Source of the DNA: Sphingomonas sp. J315
GTDB lineage: Bacteria > Pseudomonadota > Alphaproteobacteria > Sphingomonadales > Sphingomonadaceae
Assembly: GCF_024666595.1 (NCBI RefSeq)
Contig: NZ_CP088296.1
Coordinates: forward strand, 3,338,501 to 3,402,500
Length of the DNA: 64,000 bases
Reading direction: 5' to 3'
The position numbers and the translations under genes were made by a program. The stretch's first letter is position 1; each line of letters starts with the position of its first letter. A model generated the notes under the pieces. That model was not told where the DNA came from and did not search any database. It was given only the letters and a program-made list of their open reading frames with translations. Shown here one piece after another: positions 1-9,037 of this stretch.

Positions 1-1552
1 GCAACCAGACGCGACCGGCCACGTCGAACTGACGGGATATCACATGTTCAGGGTCATGCGCCGCCTTGGTCTGGCCGGACAGGGTGTCGAACACGGTCGT
101 CCAGCGATTGGCCTCGTCCTGCGCCTGGATACGAAGCTCGAAGTCATGCCCTTGTCCCTGGGTTAGACCCTTGAAGAATCGCTGGGCGGAGAAGGGGTGA
201 TACACCCAGCCGAAAAGCGTGCGCCTGCGCTCAGCGACATCGCGCGGCGGAATCTGCGTCGCATAGACTGGACGCATGATCGTGAATCCGTAGCCGGGGC
301 CGCGATACTGGACGAAGTCAAGCGGTCGGGTGGCGACCGCAGCGCCACTATCCCGTGCCTGATCTGCGGCATTGCGGCGCTTCGGGTCGAACGTGATATC
401 CATCCCCAGCACACCCCGGTTTTTTTCCAGGGGGTGGATATAGGTCACCACATAATGGTCGCCCGTGGGTGGCGCGCGGGTTATGCGCTCGATGGGCAGA
501 CCGTTGCGTCGGGTTTCCGACAGGAACGCGGCAACATCGGCGCGCCGGACCCGCCGGATAAAGCCGATATCCCGGACACCCGGATAGCTGTTTTCGATAT
601 CGATGACCCTGGAATAGGCAACCCATTCGGCCCAGGTGACGCGCTCGCCCGCCGTGAATAGTGCCGAGGCCGCGTCGAGGCTCTGTGCGGTGCGGTTGAG
701 GCGTGCGCGCAACGCCTGCTCGCTCTCGGTCGCCAGCACGGTGAAGCTCGCCTGGCTGCTGTCATGCACCCTGGCCCTCGCGTTGATCCACGCGAACATC
801 GTCAGCGCCAGTCCAAGGCCACAGCCCAGCGCGATATAGCCGAACAGCCCGCGGATCGGCGCACCACGCCACTCGGCCCGGAACCGGCGCCGCTCCCCGA
901 TCATCGCAAACGGCGCGACCGACAGGATCCCCAGGATATCGCCCAGCGCCCAGGTCGCCATGCTTCCAGGCACCCCCTCCACTGGAAAGTCGCGCAACGC
1001 CATCAGCGCAAGGTGTCCGATCGAGGCAGAAACCAGCGCCGGAATCACGACCGCCAGGGCAATTGCTGCAGCGACGTCGCGTGCGCGCGTCAATTCGACA
1101 TGATCGCCAAACCGGCGGCGCAAAAGGGTATCCGCGATCAGCGCCTGCAGCATCGCACCCGTCGCTGTCCACACCGCCAGCTCGCCGGCACGCAGCACCG
1201 TCGATCCCATCGACACGCCCAGGATCAGGTTCAACGAAATCGAGCCGATGAACACCGCAGGCAGCAACCAGCGCCCGTAAAGCAGAACTGCGCCAACCGC
1301 GACGCCCGAGGGCAGCCACAACATCGTCACGTTGGCGGGCGGTACGGCAAGTTGCTTGGCCACCCATCCGCTCGCGATGAACAAGAGGATCAGGATCAGC
1401 CCAAGCCGCAACCGTGTCTGAACGGATAGGTGGGTTTCGCCGGGCGCATGTGCACCGGTAACGGCTCTTTCCGGGGCAGGGGCGTCGGTCGCGGGCTCCA
1501 CACGGCGATCTATAGCAAGCCGCGCGCCGCTTGCATCCCTTGCATTGCCCAT
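1..1552 (-). CDS. MASE1-CHASE domain membrane sensor (3' end outside window)
   Basis: The gene reads leftwards off the window edge; about 517 residues are visible. After a polar N-terminus of about 47 residues come many hydrophobic helices of MASE1 type (residues ~48-275, including TMLWLPSGVAVGAVLLYGRW), then a periplasmic CHASE ligand-binding domain (from ~residue 320; SYPGVRDIGFIRRV, YIHPLEKNRGVLGMD). In this architecture the missing C-terminus is normally a histidine kinase or a GGDEF/EAL module, so the output cannot be named here. I chose the ATG at 1552 because it opens the frame that runs unbroken to the edge; no strong RBS decides it. The domain calls rest on motif recognition. The ligand is unknown. 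Confidence 0.8.
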   Translation of the reverse strand, partial: MGNARDASGARLAIDRRVEPATDAPAPERAVTGAHAPGETHLSVQTRLRLGLILILLFIASGWVAKQLAVPPANVTMLWLPSGVAVGAVLLYGRWLLPAVFIGSISLNLILGVSMGSTVLRAGELAVWTATGAMLQALIADTLLRRRFGDHVELTRARDVAAAIALAVVIPALVSASIGHLALMALRDFPVEGVPGSMATWALGDILGILSVAPFAMIGERRRFRAEWRGAPIRGLFGYIALGCGLGLALTMFAWINARARVHDSSQASFTVLATESEQALRARLNRTAQSLDAASALFTAGERVTWAEWVAYSRVIDIENSYPGVRDIGFIRRVRRADVAAFLSETRRNGLPIERITRAPPTGDHYVVTYIHPLEKNRGVLGMDITFDPKRRNAADQARDSGAAVATRPLDFVQYRGPGYGFTIMRPVYATQIPPRDVAERRRTLFGWVYHPFSAQRFFKGLTQGQGHDFELRIQAQDEANRWTTVFDTLSGQTKAAHDPEHVISRQFDVAGRVWL

Positions 1553-1643
1553 CGCGCATCGCGGGGTTCAGGGGAGACCTATGATGGAGTTGCGAAGGCG
1601 GAAGGTCGGGCCTGCGGCCTGCATCCCCTGTCCGGAAATAAAT

Positions 1644-1720
1644 TGGTCGGGGCGACAGGATTCGAACCTGCGACCCCCACACCCCCAGTGTGATGCGCTA
1701 CCAGGCTGCGCTACGCCCCG
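1644..1720 (-). tRNA. tRNA-Pro (anticodon GGG)
   Basis: A 77-nt cloverleaf on the minus strand. The 7-bp acceptor stem CGGGGCG pairs with CGCCCCG, the anticodon loop is CTGGGGG with anticodon GGG, the T-loop is TTCGAAT, and the 3' CCA is encoded at 1644-1646. It reads proline codons CCC/CCU. It stands alone between the sensor gene and yajC. Confidence 0.96.
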
Positions 1721-1904
1721 ACCGAAGGCGGCCCCTCTAGGCGGGTGCGGCGGGGGATGCAAGTGGCATTGGGGAAGCGGGTCGGAGGCGCATGCAAAAC
1801 AGCCGCAGTTGCACCTGCGCAACACAAGTGGTAGCCCGCGCCGCTTGAACCGGGGGGCTTGGCTCCCCACCATTCAGGCCCAACCTTCTGGCCCCGGGAA
1901 CCTC

Positions 1905-2246
1905 ATGATCATCACCCCAGCATTCGCACAGGCCGCAGGCAGCGCGGCAGGCCAGGGCGGCGCCGCCGCCTCGTTCCTCTCGATCGCGCCGCTCGTCCTG
2001 ATCTTCGTCGCCTTCTACTTCCTGATGATTCGCCCACAGCAAAAGCGGATGAAGACGCTCCAGGCGTCGATCGGGTCAATGAAGAAGAACGACACCGTCG
2101 TCACCGCGGGCGGTCTGGTGGGCAAGGTGGTGTCGGTCGACGACGTCTATGCCAATGTCGAGATCGCGACCGGCGTGAAGGTCAAGGTGGTCAAGGCGAC
2201 CATCGTCGAGGTCCAGCCGCTCGGCGGCAAGCCCGCGAACGACTGA
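1905..2246 (+). CDS. yajC: Preprotein translocase subunit YajC
   Basis: 113 aa single-pass inner-membrane protein. The short N-terminus is followed by one hydrophobic helix (residues ~24-42) and the family signature RPQQKRMK (43-50), then a soluble domain (VTAGGLVGKVVSVDD) typical of YajC. It associates with SecD and SecF to form the accessory part of the Sec translocon. The ATG at 1905 gives the usual YajC length; longer in-frame starts upstream run into the tRNA. It is the first gene of a cluster with secD only 4 bases away. The order yajC-secD-secF is conserved across proteobacteria, which supports the call strongly. Confidence 0.95.
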   Translation: MIITPAFAQAAGSAAGQGGAAASFLSIAPLVLIFVAFYFLMIRPQQKRMKTLQASIGSMKKNDTVVTAGGLVGKVVSVDDVYANVEIATGVKVKVVKATIVEVQPLGGKPAND

Positions 2247-2250
2247 CGCC

Positions 2251-3894
2251 ATGCTCGATTTTCCCAAGTGGAAGGTCTGGGCGGTCTGGCTCAGCATCGC
2301 CGTCTGCGTCTTGCTGGCGATCCCAAGCTTCGTGCCGGAAAGCGCGCGCGAACGCTGGCCGTCCTGGATTCCCCAGCCGTCGATCAACCTCGGCCTCGAC
2401 CTCGCCGGCGGCAGTTCGATCCTGCTTGAGGCGGACGTCAACGAACTCGCCCGCACGCGACTCGCCGCCAAGCGCGACGAGATCGAGACCGAGTTCCGTC
2501 GTCAGGACCCGCGGATCGAGATCGGTGACATTTCGACCCGCGACAATCGCATCACCTTCATGGTGCGCGACGTGGCGCAGGTCGATGCCGCGCGCGAACG
2601 GCTACTCCAGCTGACCGGCAGCGGCGTCGGCATGTCGGGCCAGCGCGAGTGGACGATCGAGGTGCGCGACAGCACCCGCTTTATCGTCAGCCAGACCAGC
2701 GCCGGGCTCGACCAGGCGGTGACTCAGGCTATGTCCGACGCGCGCGAGGTCGTCGACCGTCGCATCAATGCGCTCGGCACGCTCGAACCGACGATCATTC
2801 TTGAAGGGCGCAACCGCATCCTGGTCGAGGTGCCGGGGATCAAGGATCCCGAGGCGCTGAAGCGCACCATCGGTACGACCGCGCGGCTTGAGTTCAAGCT
2901 GGTCGATACGACCGCAAATCCGGCCGAGATTGCTGCAGGTCGCCCGCCGATCGGCAGTGAGGTGGCTCCTTATCCGGACGCGCCGGGGGGAATGCCCTAT
3001 GTCGCCTATCCGACAAAGGAGGGCGAGGTCGCCAAGATCGCGCTCAAGCGCCAGATCATCGTCAGCGGCGACCAGCTGATAGACGCCAAGCAGGAATACG
3101 ACCAGGACCAGCGCGTCGTGGTCGGCTTCACCTTCGATACCCAGGGCGGTCGCCGCTTTGCGCAGGCGACACAGGCCAATACCGGCAAGCCGTTCGCGAT
3201 CATCGTCGACGGCCAAGTCATCTCCGCGCCGAACATCAACGAACCGATCCTTGGCGGTCGGGGCCAGATTTCGGGCGGCTTTACGGTCGAAAGCGCCAAC
3301 GAACTCGCCATCGCCCTGCGCTCGGGCAAGCTCCCCGTCGCGCTCAAGGTGGTCGAGGAGCGGACTGTTTCCGCGGAACTGGGTCAGGAATCGATCGAGA
3401 AGGGCATCCTTGCCGGGATTGTCGGTACGATCGCGTTGATCGGCTTCATGCTGTTCACCTATCTGCGCTTCGGTATCTATACAGCCGCTGCGCTGCTGGT
3501 GAACGCGGTCATGGTGCTCGGTGTGATGGCGTTCTTCGGAGCGACGCTGACGTTGCCCGGCATTGCCGGCTTTGTGTTGACGATCGGTGCCGCAGTCGAC
3601 GCCAACGTGCTGATCAACGAACGCATCCGTGAGGAACAGCGCATCCGCGGTCGCGCCGCGGTCGCTTCGGTCGAGTTCGGCTACAAGGAAGCAAGCCGCG
3701 CGATTTTCGACGCGAACATCACCAATGTCATCTCGGCGGCGATCATGTTCATGTTCGGATCCGGCCCGATCCGCGGCTTCGCGGTCGTGCTCGCCATCGG
3801 CATCATCACCTCGGTCTTCACCGGCGTCACCTTCACCCGTCTGCTCGTCGCGGACTGGTTGAAGCGGAACCGGCCGAAGACGATCAATATTTAA
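2251..3894 (+). CDS. secD: Protein translocase subunit SecD
   Basis: 547 aa. One N-terminal TM helix (residues ~8-26) is followed by the SecD motif NLGLDLAGG (46-54), a large periplasmic P1 domain, and five C-terminal helices of RND type (from LAGIVGTIALIGFMLFTYLR). The GAAVDANVLINERIREE segment is the conserved charged helix used in proton coupling. SecDF uses the proton gradient to pull translocating chains through SecYEG and to recycle SecA. Length and motif order are normal for the alphaproteobacterial stand-alone SecD. It is co-transcribed with yajC upstream and with secF 12 bases downstream. Confidence 0.97.
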   Translation: MLDFPKWKVWAVWLSIAVCVLLAIPSFVPESARERWPSWIPQPSINLGLDLAGGSSILLEADVNELARTRLAAKRDEIETEFRRQDPRIEIGDISTRDNRITFMVRDVAQVDAARERLLQLTGSGVGMSGQREWTIEVRDSTRFIVSQTSAGLDQAVTQAMSDAREVVDRRINALGTLEPTIILEGRNRILVEVPGIKDPEALKRTIGTTARLEFKLVDTTANPAEIAAGRPPIGSEVAPYPDAPGGMPYVAYPTKEGEVAKIALKRQIIVSGDQLIDAKQEYDQDQRVVVGFTFDTQGGRRFAQATQANTGKPFAIIVDGQVISAPNINEPILGGRGQISGGFTVESANELAIALRSGKLPVALKVVEERTVSAELGQESIEKGILAGIVGTIALIGFMLFTYLRFGIYTAAALLVNAVMVLGVMAFFGATLTLPGIAGFVLTIGAAVDANVLINERIREEQRIRGRAAVASVEFGYKEASRAIFDANITNVISAAIMFMFGSGPIRGFAVVLAIGIITSVFTGVTFTRLLVADWLKRNRPKTINI

Positions 3895-3906
3895 GGGCCG
3901 CCGGAA

Positions 3907-4884
3907 ATGCGTCCGCTCAAACTCGTCCCCGACAACACCAACATTCCGTTCCTGAAATGGCGGAACGTGGCAATGGCGCTGTCGATGCTGCTCATCATCG
4001 GCTCGATCGTGCTGTGCGTCGTCAAGGGCTTCAACCTCGGCATCGACTTCGTCGGTGGCCAGCAGACCCGGGTGACCTTCAGCCAGCCGGTCGATATCGA
4101 AACGTTGCGCCAGCGGGTCGAAAGGCTCGGCTATGGCGAGGCGACGATCCAGCGCAGCGGCTCGACGAACGAATATTCGGTCCGCACCCCGCTGCCCGAG
4201 GGGGGTGAGGAAGCGGCGAACAAGGCGGCGTCGGCAATCCGCGCCACGATCCAGCAGGGCTATCCCGGCGCCCAGGTCGAAGGCGCGCAGAGCGTGTCGG
4301 GCAAGGTGTCCGAAGAGCTGTTCCGCAACGGGGCGATCAGCTTGACGCTCGCGATGATCGCCATCGCGCTCTATGTCTGGTTCCGCTTCGAATGGCAGTT
4401 CGGCGTCGGCGCGTTGTTCGCGCTGTTCCACGACGTGGCGCTGACATTGGGCTTCTTCGCGCTGACTCAGCTTGAGTTCGACCTCAACATCGTCGCGGCG
4501 ATCCTCACGATCATCGGCTACTCGTTGAACGACACCATCGTCGTCTATGACCGTATTCGTGAGAACATGCGCAAATACCGCAAGATGGAGATGGGCGAGC
4601 TGCTCGACCTGTCGATCAACGAAACGCTGTCGCGCACCGTGGTGACCTCGCTGTCGATCGGCATCGTACTCACCACGCTGCTGGTCCTGGGTCCGGATGT
4701 CATCTTCGGCTTCACCGCCGCGATGCTCCTCGGCATCGTGATCGGTACCTTCTCGTCGGTCTATGTCTCCGCCGCGATCCTGTTGTGGCTGCGCCTCAAG
4801 CCCGACAGCTTCCTTCCCAAGGAAGCGACCGGGCCGAAGGGCGCGGAAGGTGCCGAGCGGGTCGATTTCAAGGACATGCCCTGA
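3907..4884 (+). CDS. secF: Protein translocase subunit SecF
   Basis: 325 aa. A TM helix (~20-40) leads into the SecF signature FNLGIDFVGG (42-51), a small periplasmic domain, and a five-helix C-terminal bundle with TIIGYSLNDTIVVYDRIREN, the hallmark charged segment of SecF. It pairs with SecD in the proton-driven accessory translocase complex. The stop overlaps the start of the following Mth938-like gene in a TGATG junction, pointing to translational coupling. The charged C-terminal tail after the last helix is unremarkable. Confidence 0.97.
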   Translation: MRPLKLVPDNTNIPFLKWRNVAMALSMLLIIGSIVLCVVKGFNLGIDFVGGQQTRVTFSQPVDIETLRQRVERLGYGEATIQRSGSTNEYSVRTPLPEGGEEAANKAASAIRATIQQGYPGAQVEGAQSVSGKVSEELFRNGAISLTLAMIAIALYVWFRFEWQFGVGALFALFHDVALTLGFFALTQLEFDLNIVAAILTIIGYSLNDTIVVYDRIRENMRKYRKMEMGELLDLSINETLSRTVVTSLSIGIVLTTLLVLGPDVIFGFTAAMLLGIVIGTFSSVYVSAAILLWLRLKPDSFLPKEATGPKGAEGAERVDFKDMP

Positions 4885-5246
4885 TGCGGGTCGACCGGAC
4901 CCGCATCGAGGGGCCGGTCGTCTCGGGGTTCAGCGGCCGCGGCTTTCGCGTCGATGACGGCGTGTATGAGGGGCTGATCCTCACGCCTAGTCGCGCAGAC
5001 GGCTGGAACCCGCCGCCGATCGACGCGCTGACGGTGGACGATTTCGCGCCCTTTCTGGCGATGGACCGACTTCCCGAATTCGTCCTGCTCGGCACGGGCA
5101 GCACGCTGCGCCGCCCGTCGCCCGCGCTGGAGGCGGCGTTGCCGTTCGGCATCGACGTCATGGACAGCCGCGCCGCCGCGCGCGCCTGGGGCGTGCTGCG
5201 CGCCGAGCTGCGCTGGATCGGTGCGGCGCTCTATCCGCTCGACTAA
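4884..5246 (+). CDS. Mth938-like domain protein (DUF498 family)
   Basis: 120 aa soluble protein of the Mth938/DUF498 family (NDUFAF3-like fold). The pattern is typical: an N-terminal strand pair (GFSGRGFRVDDGVYEGLIL), a central LPEFVLLGTG segment, and a C-terminal GIDVMDSRAAARAWGVL. The ATG overlaps the secF stop, so it is probably translated with secF. Genes of this family commonly follow secF in alphaproteobacteria. The mitochondrial relative NDUFAF3 assists complex I assembly, but the bacterial role is not settled, so no function is assigned. Confidence 0.85.
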   Translation: MRVDRTRIEGPVVSGFSGRGFRVDDGVYEGLILTPSRADGWNPPPIDALTVDDFAPFLAMDRLPEFVLLGTGSTLRRPSPALEAALPFGIDVMDSRAAARAWGVLRAELRWIGAALYPLD

Positions 5247-5315
5247 GGCTCCATACCCGATCTTCCAATTTGATCCCAACTGCGGCATGTTTCCCCAATA
5301 ACAGGGGAGAGAACC

Positions 5316-6440
5316 ATGCTGACCGCCGCCATCGCCTATGCTGCCGCTCAAGCTGCTGCGCCCGTGCCCGCCGACTATCGCGATACAGCGAACTGGCTGT
5401 GCCGCCCGGGTCGGGAGGATAGCTGCACCGTCAATCTTGACGCGACCGTTGTCGCGCCCGACGGCTCGCGCACCGTCGAGAAATTCACTCCTGCGGCAAA
5501 CCCGAAATTCGATTGCTTCTATGTCTATCCCACCGTCTCGACCGACGAGACGCCGAACAGCGACCTCAGCATCGACCAGGCCGAACGCCGCGTCGCGATG
5601 ATTCAGGCGGCGCGCTTTCGCAGCGTGTGCCGCGTCTTTGCGCCGATGTACCGCCAGGTGACGCTCAAGGCATTGCGTGCAGTGATGACCGGCCAGCCTT
5701 CGGGCGCCGATCCCGCGCTGGGCTATGCCGACGTCAAGGCCGCGTTCGACGACTATATGAAGCACGACAATCAGGGTCGCGGTGTCGTGCTGATCGGCCA
5801 TAGTCAGGGCGCGCGGATGCTCTCGCAGCTGCTCGAACGCGAGTTCGACGGCAAGCCGGACAAGATGAAGCCGATCATCTCCGCGATGCCGATCGGCTTC
5901 AACCTCGACGTGGCGGCCGGCCAGCGCACCGGCACGCTCAAGACGATCCCGACCTGCGCCAGCGCGAGCGACACCGGCTGCGTCGTCACCTATGTGAGCT
6001 TCCGCGCGACCGTCCCGCCGCCCGCCAAATCGCGTTTCGCCCGTTCGAGCACGGCGGGGATGCAGGTCGCGTGCACCAACCCGGCGGCGCTCGGCGGTGG
6101 AAGCGCGTCGCTCGACGCCTATCTCCCCACCGGATCGCTGATCGGCTCGTCACCGGCCTTCGCATGGAGCAAGGGCGGAGCTCCAGTCACCACCAACTTC
6201 GTCAAGCTCCCCGGCATGCTCTCCGGCGCGTGCGTGGTGAATGATGGCGCGAGCTACTTTGAGGTGACACTGAAGCCCGACCCGAGCGACGCGCGCACCG
6301 ACGACATTCCCGGCGACGTGATGGTCGGCCCCCAGCGGCTCGACGATTGGGGGCTGCACCTGATCGACATGAATTTGGCGCTGGGCGATCTGGTGAAGCT
6401 GGCGGAGAGTCAGGCTGAGGCTTGGGCGAAGAAGAAGTGA
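5316..6440 (+). CDS. DUF3089 family alpha/beta-hydrolase, probably exported
   Basis: 374 aa. A short Ala-rich hydrophobic N-terminus (LTAAIAYAAAQAAA) looks like a signal peptide. The nucleophile elbow GHSQG (residues 161-165, Ser163) and the flanking VLIGHSQGARMLSQLL fit the DUF3089 family of lipase/lysophospholipase-like hydrolases. The FYVYPTVSTDETPNSDLS segment is also characteristic. The start at 5316 has a purine-rich RBS (GGGGAGAG) just upstream. The gene stands alone between secF-Mth938 and a convergent glycosyltransferase. The substrate is unknown; esterase or lipase activity is inferred from the fold. Confidence 0.82.
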   Translation: MLTAAIAYAAAQAAAPVPADYRDTANWLCRPGREDSCTVNLDATVVAPDGSRTVEKFTPAANPKFDCFYVYPTVSTDETPNSDLSIDQAERRVAMIQAARFRSVCRVFAPMYRQVTLKALRAVMTGQPSGADPALGYADVKAAFDDYMKHDNQGRGVVLIGHSQGARMLSQLLEREFDGKPDKMKPIISAMPIGFNLDVAAGQRTGTLKTIPTCASASDTGCVVTYVSFRATVPPPAKSRFARSSTAGMQVACTNPAALGGGSASLDAYLPTGSLIGSSPAFAWSKGGAPVTTNFVKLPGMLSGACVVNDGASYFEVTLKPDPSDARTDDIPGDVMVGPQRLDDWGLHLIDMNLALGDLVKLAESQAEAWAKKK

Positions 6441-6482
6441 ACTAGCTGCTTTGCGCTCCCGCCTTCGCAGGGGCGCAGGAAG

Positions 6483-7648
6483 TTAGCGGCGCACTAGCCC
6501 CGCCAGATGCGCGTACAGCGCGTCGCGGTTCGCCTCCCAGGTGAACCCGGCCGCGCCCGCACGCACTGCGTCGGGTGGGGGAGGGGCCGCCAAAATCGCC
6601 CCGATCGCCTCGGCAAACGCCGCTGCGTTCCGCGCAACGATCCGCCCATGCTCGGGTGCCGTCACCAGCTCACGCGCGCCGCCGGCATCGGGGATCACGA
6701 CGGGCGTCCCGCTCGCCAGCGCCTCGACCCATGCATTCGCGAGCCCTTCGGACGAGGACGCCAGCGCCATCACGTCCGCCGCCGCGAGCAATCCGGGCAG
6801 TTCGCCATGCGCGATGCTGCCCATCAGCGTTACCCGGTCACCCAGCCCCAGCCGGGCAATCTGTCCCGCCAGCTTCGGTCGCTCCGGCCCTTCGCCTGCG
6901 ATCATCAGCCGCACGCCGGGCAGCGCCGCGACCGCGTCGATGACGATTTCATGCCCCTTGCGCGGGATCAGCGCACCGACGCTGGCGACCAGCGGCCCGG
7001 CGACGCCCAGCGCGGCCTTGGCTGCCATCCGGTCGCGCGGGGCAAAGCGGTCGAGGTCGACTCCGGTGCGATGAACGCGGATCTTGTCCGCATCCATCCC
7101 CAGCGCGGCCATGTCGTCGCGCATCGAGCCCGCGACCGCGAGCAGCCCGTCGGCGTTCCGCCCTGCGTTGAGCACCTGTGCGGCGGTGGCTGGGGCGCGC
7201 CCCCAATGGTGGATGTCCGCCCCCCGCGCCTTGATCGACACCGGGATGCCAAACGACCGGCCCAGTTCGACCGCCGCGACGCCGTCGGGAAAAAGAAGCT
7301 CGCGTCGATCACGTCGAATGCGAAGTCGCGCCGGATCGCGCGCAACATCGGCTTGAGCCGCGCCACCAGCGTCGCGGCATGAAAACGTCCGCCGGTCCCC
7401 GGCAGATTGACGAAACGTGGTCGCCAGGTCTCGACGCCCTTCCAATGTTCATGGCGGGGCAGGGCGGAGAGCCCCGCATAGCGCCCGAGCCGCGACAGCG
7501 GCCAGGGCGGAAGTCCCAACGGCGCGATCAGCTTCAGCTCGACATCGTGATGCGCGACCAGTCCCAATGTTTGCCGCTCGACGAACACGCCGAAATTCGG
7601 GCGTGTCGCATCGGGAAACAAGGATGAAAGGGTGAGCACGCGCAGCAT
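6483..7648 (-). pseudogene. GT4-family glycosyltransferase, broken by a one-base frameshift
   Basis: Two overlapping frames make one protein of about 387 aa. The N-terminal acceptor-binding domain starts at 7648 (MLRVLTLSSLFPDATRPNFG) and runs to SFFFP near 7290. The chain then continues in the next frame as DGVAAVELGRSFGIPVSIKA down to 6483. The C-terminal half has the GT-B nucleotide-sugar site with the E-x7-E type motif (SEGLANAWVEALASGTPVV) and the usual VGALIPRKG loop. The break lies at GGGAAAAA (7287-7294), where one extra base would restore the frame. The family transfers sugars from nucleotide donors in polysaccharide or lipid glycosylation. Either a sequencing indel or a recent inactivation; the former is favoured because both halves keep full conservation. 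Confidence 0.85.
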
Positions 7649-7694
7649 CAGCCACGCGCACTACACGTTTCGGGTTAAATTTGCGCCACCGGCG

Positions 7695-8078
7695 TCAACG
7701 GCAACGGACCTCGCCCTTGTCGACCGAGGCGCCGATTGCCGCGCCACCGGCCGCGCCGATGATCGTACCCAGCGTCTTGGATCCGCCCGGAGCAATAATG
7801 TTGCCCAGCACGCCGCCCGCGATCCCGCCGACGATCAGGCCCGCCGTGCCGTCCTCGCGGCGGCAGTAATATCGCCCGTCGCGCCCGACATAGACATTGT
7901 CGCCACGGCTCAGGCGCCGTTCCTGATAACGGTCGCCGCTGCGGTAATAGCGTGCGGCATCCCATTCGCCGCCGCTCGCATAGCCGGGCCGGTCATAGCC
8001 ATATTGCGTGCAGGCACCGGTCAGACCCATCGCCGCTGCGCTCAGTGCGATCATGCCGGTGCGAAGTGAACTAGTCAT
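7695..8078 (-). CDS. Glycine-zipper 2TM-domain lipoprotein-like protein
   Basis: 127 aa. The N-terminus (MTSSLRTGMIALSAAAMGLTGAC) is a signal peptide ending in a lipobox-like LTGAC, so the mature protein is probably lipidated. A Tyr/Arg-rich linker (YVGRDGRYYCRREDGTAG) is followed by a glycine zipper (GLIVGGIAGGVLGNIIAPGG, then GTIIGAAGGAAIGASVD), characteristic of SlyB/RcnB-like outer-membrane-associated proteins. I chose the ATG at 8078 because longer in-frame starts would bury the signal peptide. It is the second of two tandem paralogues; the other lies at 8180-8509. Envelope integrity is a plausible role but not shown. Confidence 0.8.
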   Translation of the reverse strand: MTSSLRTGMIALSAAAMGLTGACTQYGYDRPGYASGGEWDAARYYRSGDRYQERRLSRGDNVYVGRDGRYYCRREDGTAGLIVGGIAGGVLGNIIAPGGSKTLGTIIGAAGGAAIGASVDKGEVRCR

Positions 8079-8127
8079 CGGGCATCTCCCTGTCGTTGAT
8101 GCCCCCCGCGATGTCCTGCCAACGAAA

Positions 8128-8154
8128 CGGGGCGCGGAAATATCCCGCGCCCCG
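8128..8154 (-). terminator. Rho-independent terminator of the upstream glycine-zipper gene
   Basis: A perfect 10-bp GC stem (8128-8137 against 8145-8154, CGGGGCGCGG/CCGCGCCCCG) with a 7-nt loop, followed on the minus strand by a short T-rich stretch. It lies just downstream of the gene at 8180-8509 and separates it from its paralogue. Confidence 0.7.
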
Positions 8155-8179
8155 ATCATTTGTTCGCGATGTTGCGAGG

Positions 8180-8509
8180 TTAGCGACAGCGCTTGCGGCT
8201 GCCGCTGCGTTCGATCTCGCGACCCGCCACTGCGCCGGCGGCTGCACCGAGCAGCGTACCGACCGTGCGGTCGCCGCGGGTGTCGATCGAACGGCCCACC
8301 AGTGCACCGGCGACGCCACCGATGACCAGACCGGTCGTGCCATCGGGCTTGCGGCAATAGCGGCGGCCGTCACGGCCCTTCCACTCGCGATAGCTGTAGC
8401 GCTTCTTGCTGCTCTGCGCCTGCGCGTCGCTCGACGTCACCGGCAGCATCGAAGTGGCCGGGACGGCCAGCGAAGCGGCGCCCAGCGCCAGCATCAGATT
8501 ACGCATCAT
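8180..8509 (-). CDS. Glycine-zipper 2TM-domain periplasmic protein
   Basis: 109 aa. A signal peptide (MMRNLMLALGAASLAVPATS) is followed by a basic Tyr/Lys/Arg linker (KKRYSYREWKGRDGRRYCRK) and a glycine zipper (GLVIGGVAGALVGRSID, then VGTLLGAAAGAVAGREIE). The tail GSRKRCR resembles the tail EVRCR of the neighbour at 7695-8078, and both share the RYYC/RRYC-DGT-G linker, so the two arose by tandem duplication. No lipobox is evident here, unlike the neighbour. It is divergent from the DUF985 gene with about 90 bases between, which should hold both promoters. The function is unknown beyond envelope association. Confidence 0.78.
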   Translation of the reverse strand: MMRNLMLALGAASLAVPATSMLPVTSSDAQAQSSKKRYSYREWKGRDGRRYCRKPDGTTGLVIGGVAGALVGRSIDTRGDRTVGTLLGAAAGAVAGREIERSGSRKRCR

Positions 8510-8602
8510 ATTTCTCCATCTCTACCTGAACTCTGTCCGCCAAGAACGCCGGGGTTTCGGACAGGGTTTCATGAACGCAACATTTCGGGCAGTTCATCTG
8601 GC

Positions 8603-9037
8603 ATGCAGGAAGCCCGCAACCTCATCGAACGCCTCGATCTCGCACCCCATCCGGAGGGCGCTTGGTATCGGGAAACTTGGCGTTCTCAATCACTTGTGGA
8701 TGGCGGTCGCTCACCCGGCACGGCAATCCTGTTCCTGCTGGAACAGGGTCAGCGGTCACACTGGCACCGGGTCGATGCCGACGAACTGTGGCTGTGGCAC
8801 GCCGGATCGCCGCTCGACCTGATGATTGCACACGAGCGCGATGCCAATCCGGAGACCATCCTGCTTGGCGGCGATGTGGTCGCTGGCTACCAGCCCCAGG
8901 CGCGGGTGCCGATGAATCGCTGGCAGGCGGCCGACGCGCATCGCGGCTGGGCGCTGGTCAGCTGCGTCGTTGTCCCCGGCTTCGAATTTGCGGGATTCGA
9001 GCTTGCCCCGCCCCGGTGGTCGCCCTCCAGCCGCTAA
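8603..9037 (+). CDS. DUF985 family cupin protein
   Basis: 144 aa single-domain cupin. The N-terminal LIERLDLAPHPEGAWYRETW is the DUF985 signature. It is followed by GTAILFLLEQGQRSHWHRVDADE, which supplies the His/His/Glu side chains of the cupin metal site, and a second cupin motif near WALVSCVVVPGFEFAGFEL. The ATG at 8603 places the conserved LIERLDL motif at the usual distance from the N-terminus. Relatives bind sugars or have epimerase-like folds; no substrate can be assigned. It is monocistronic and followed by a long gene-free stretch. Confidence 0.85.
   Translation: MQEARNLIERLDLAPHPEGAWYRETWRSQSLVDGGRSPGTAILFLLEQGQRSHWHRVDADELWLWHAGSPLDLMIAHERDANPETILLGGDVVAGYQPQARVPMNRWQAADAHRGWALVSCVVVPGFEFAGFELAPPRWSPSSR

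Noticed and set aside
2602..4431. 609-aa open frame antisense to secD-secF
   Set aside because: Shadow of two conserved translocase genes; no domain visible.
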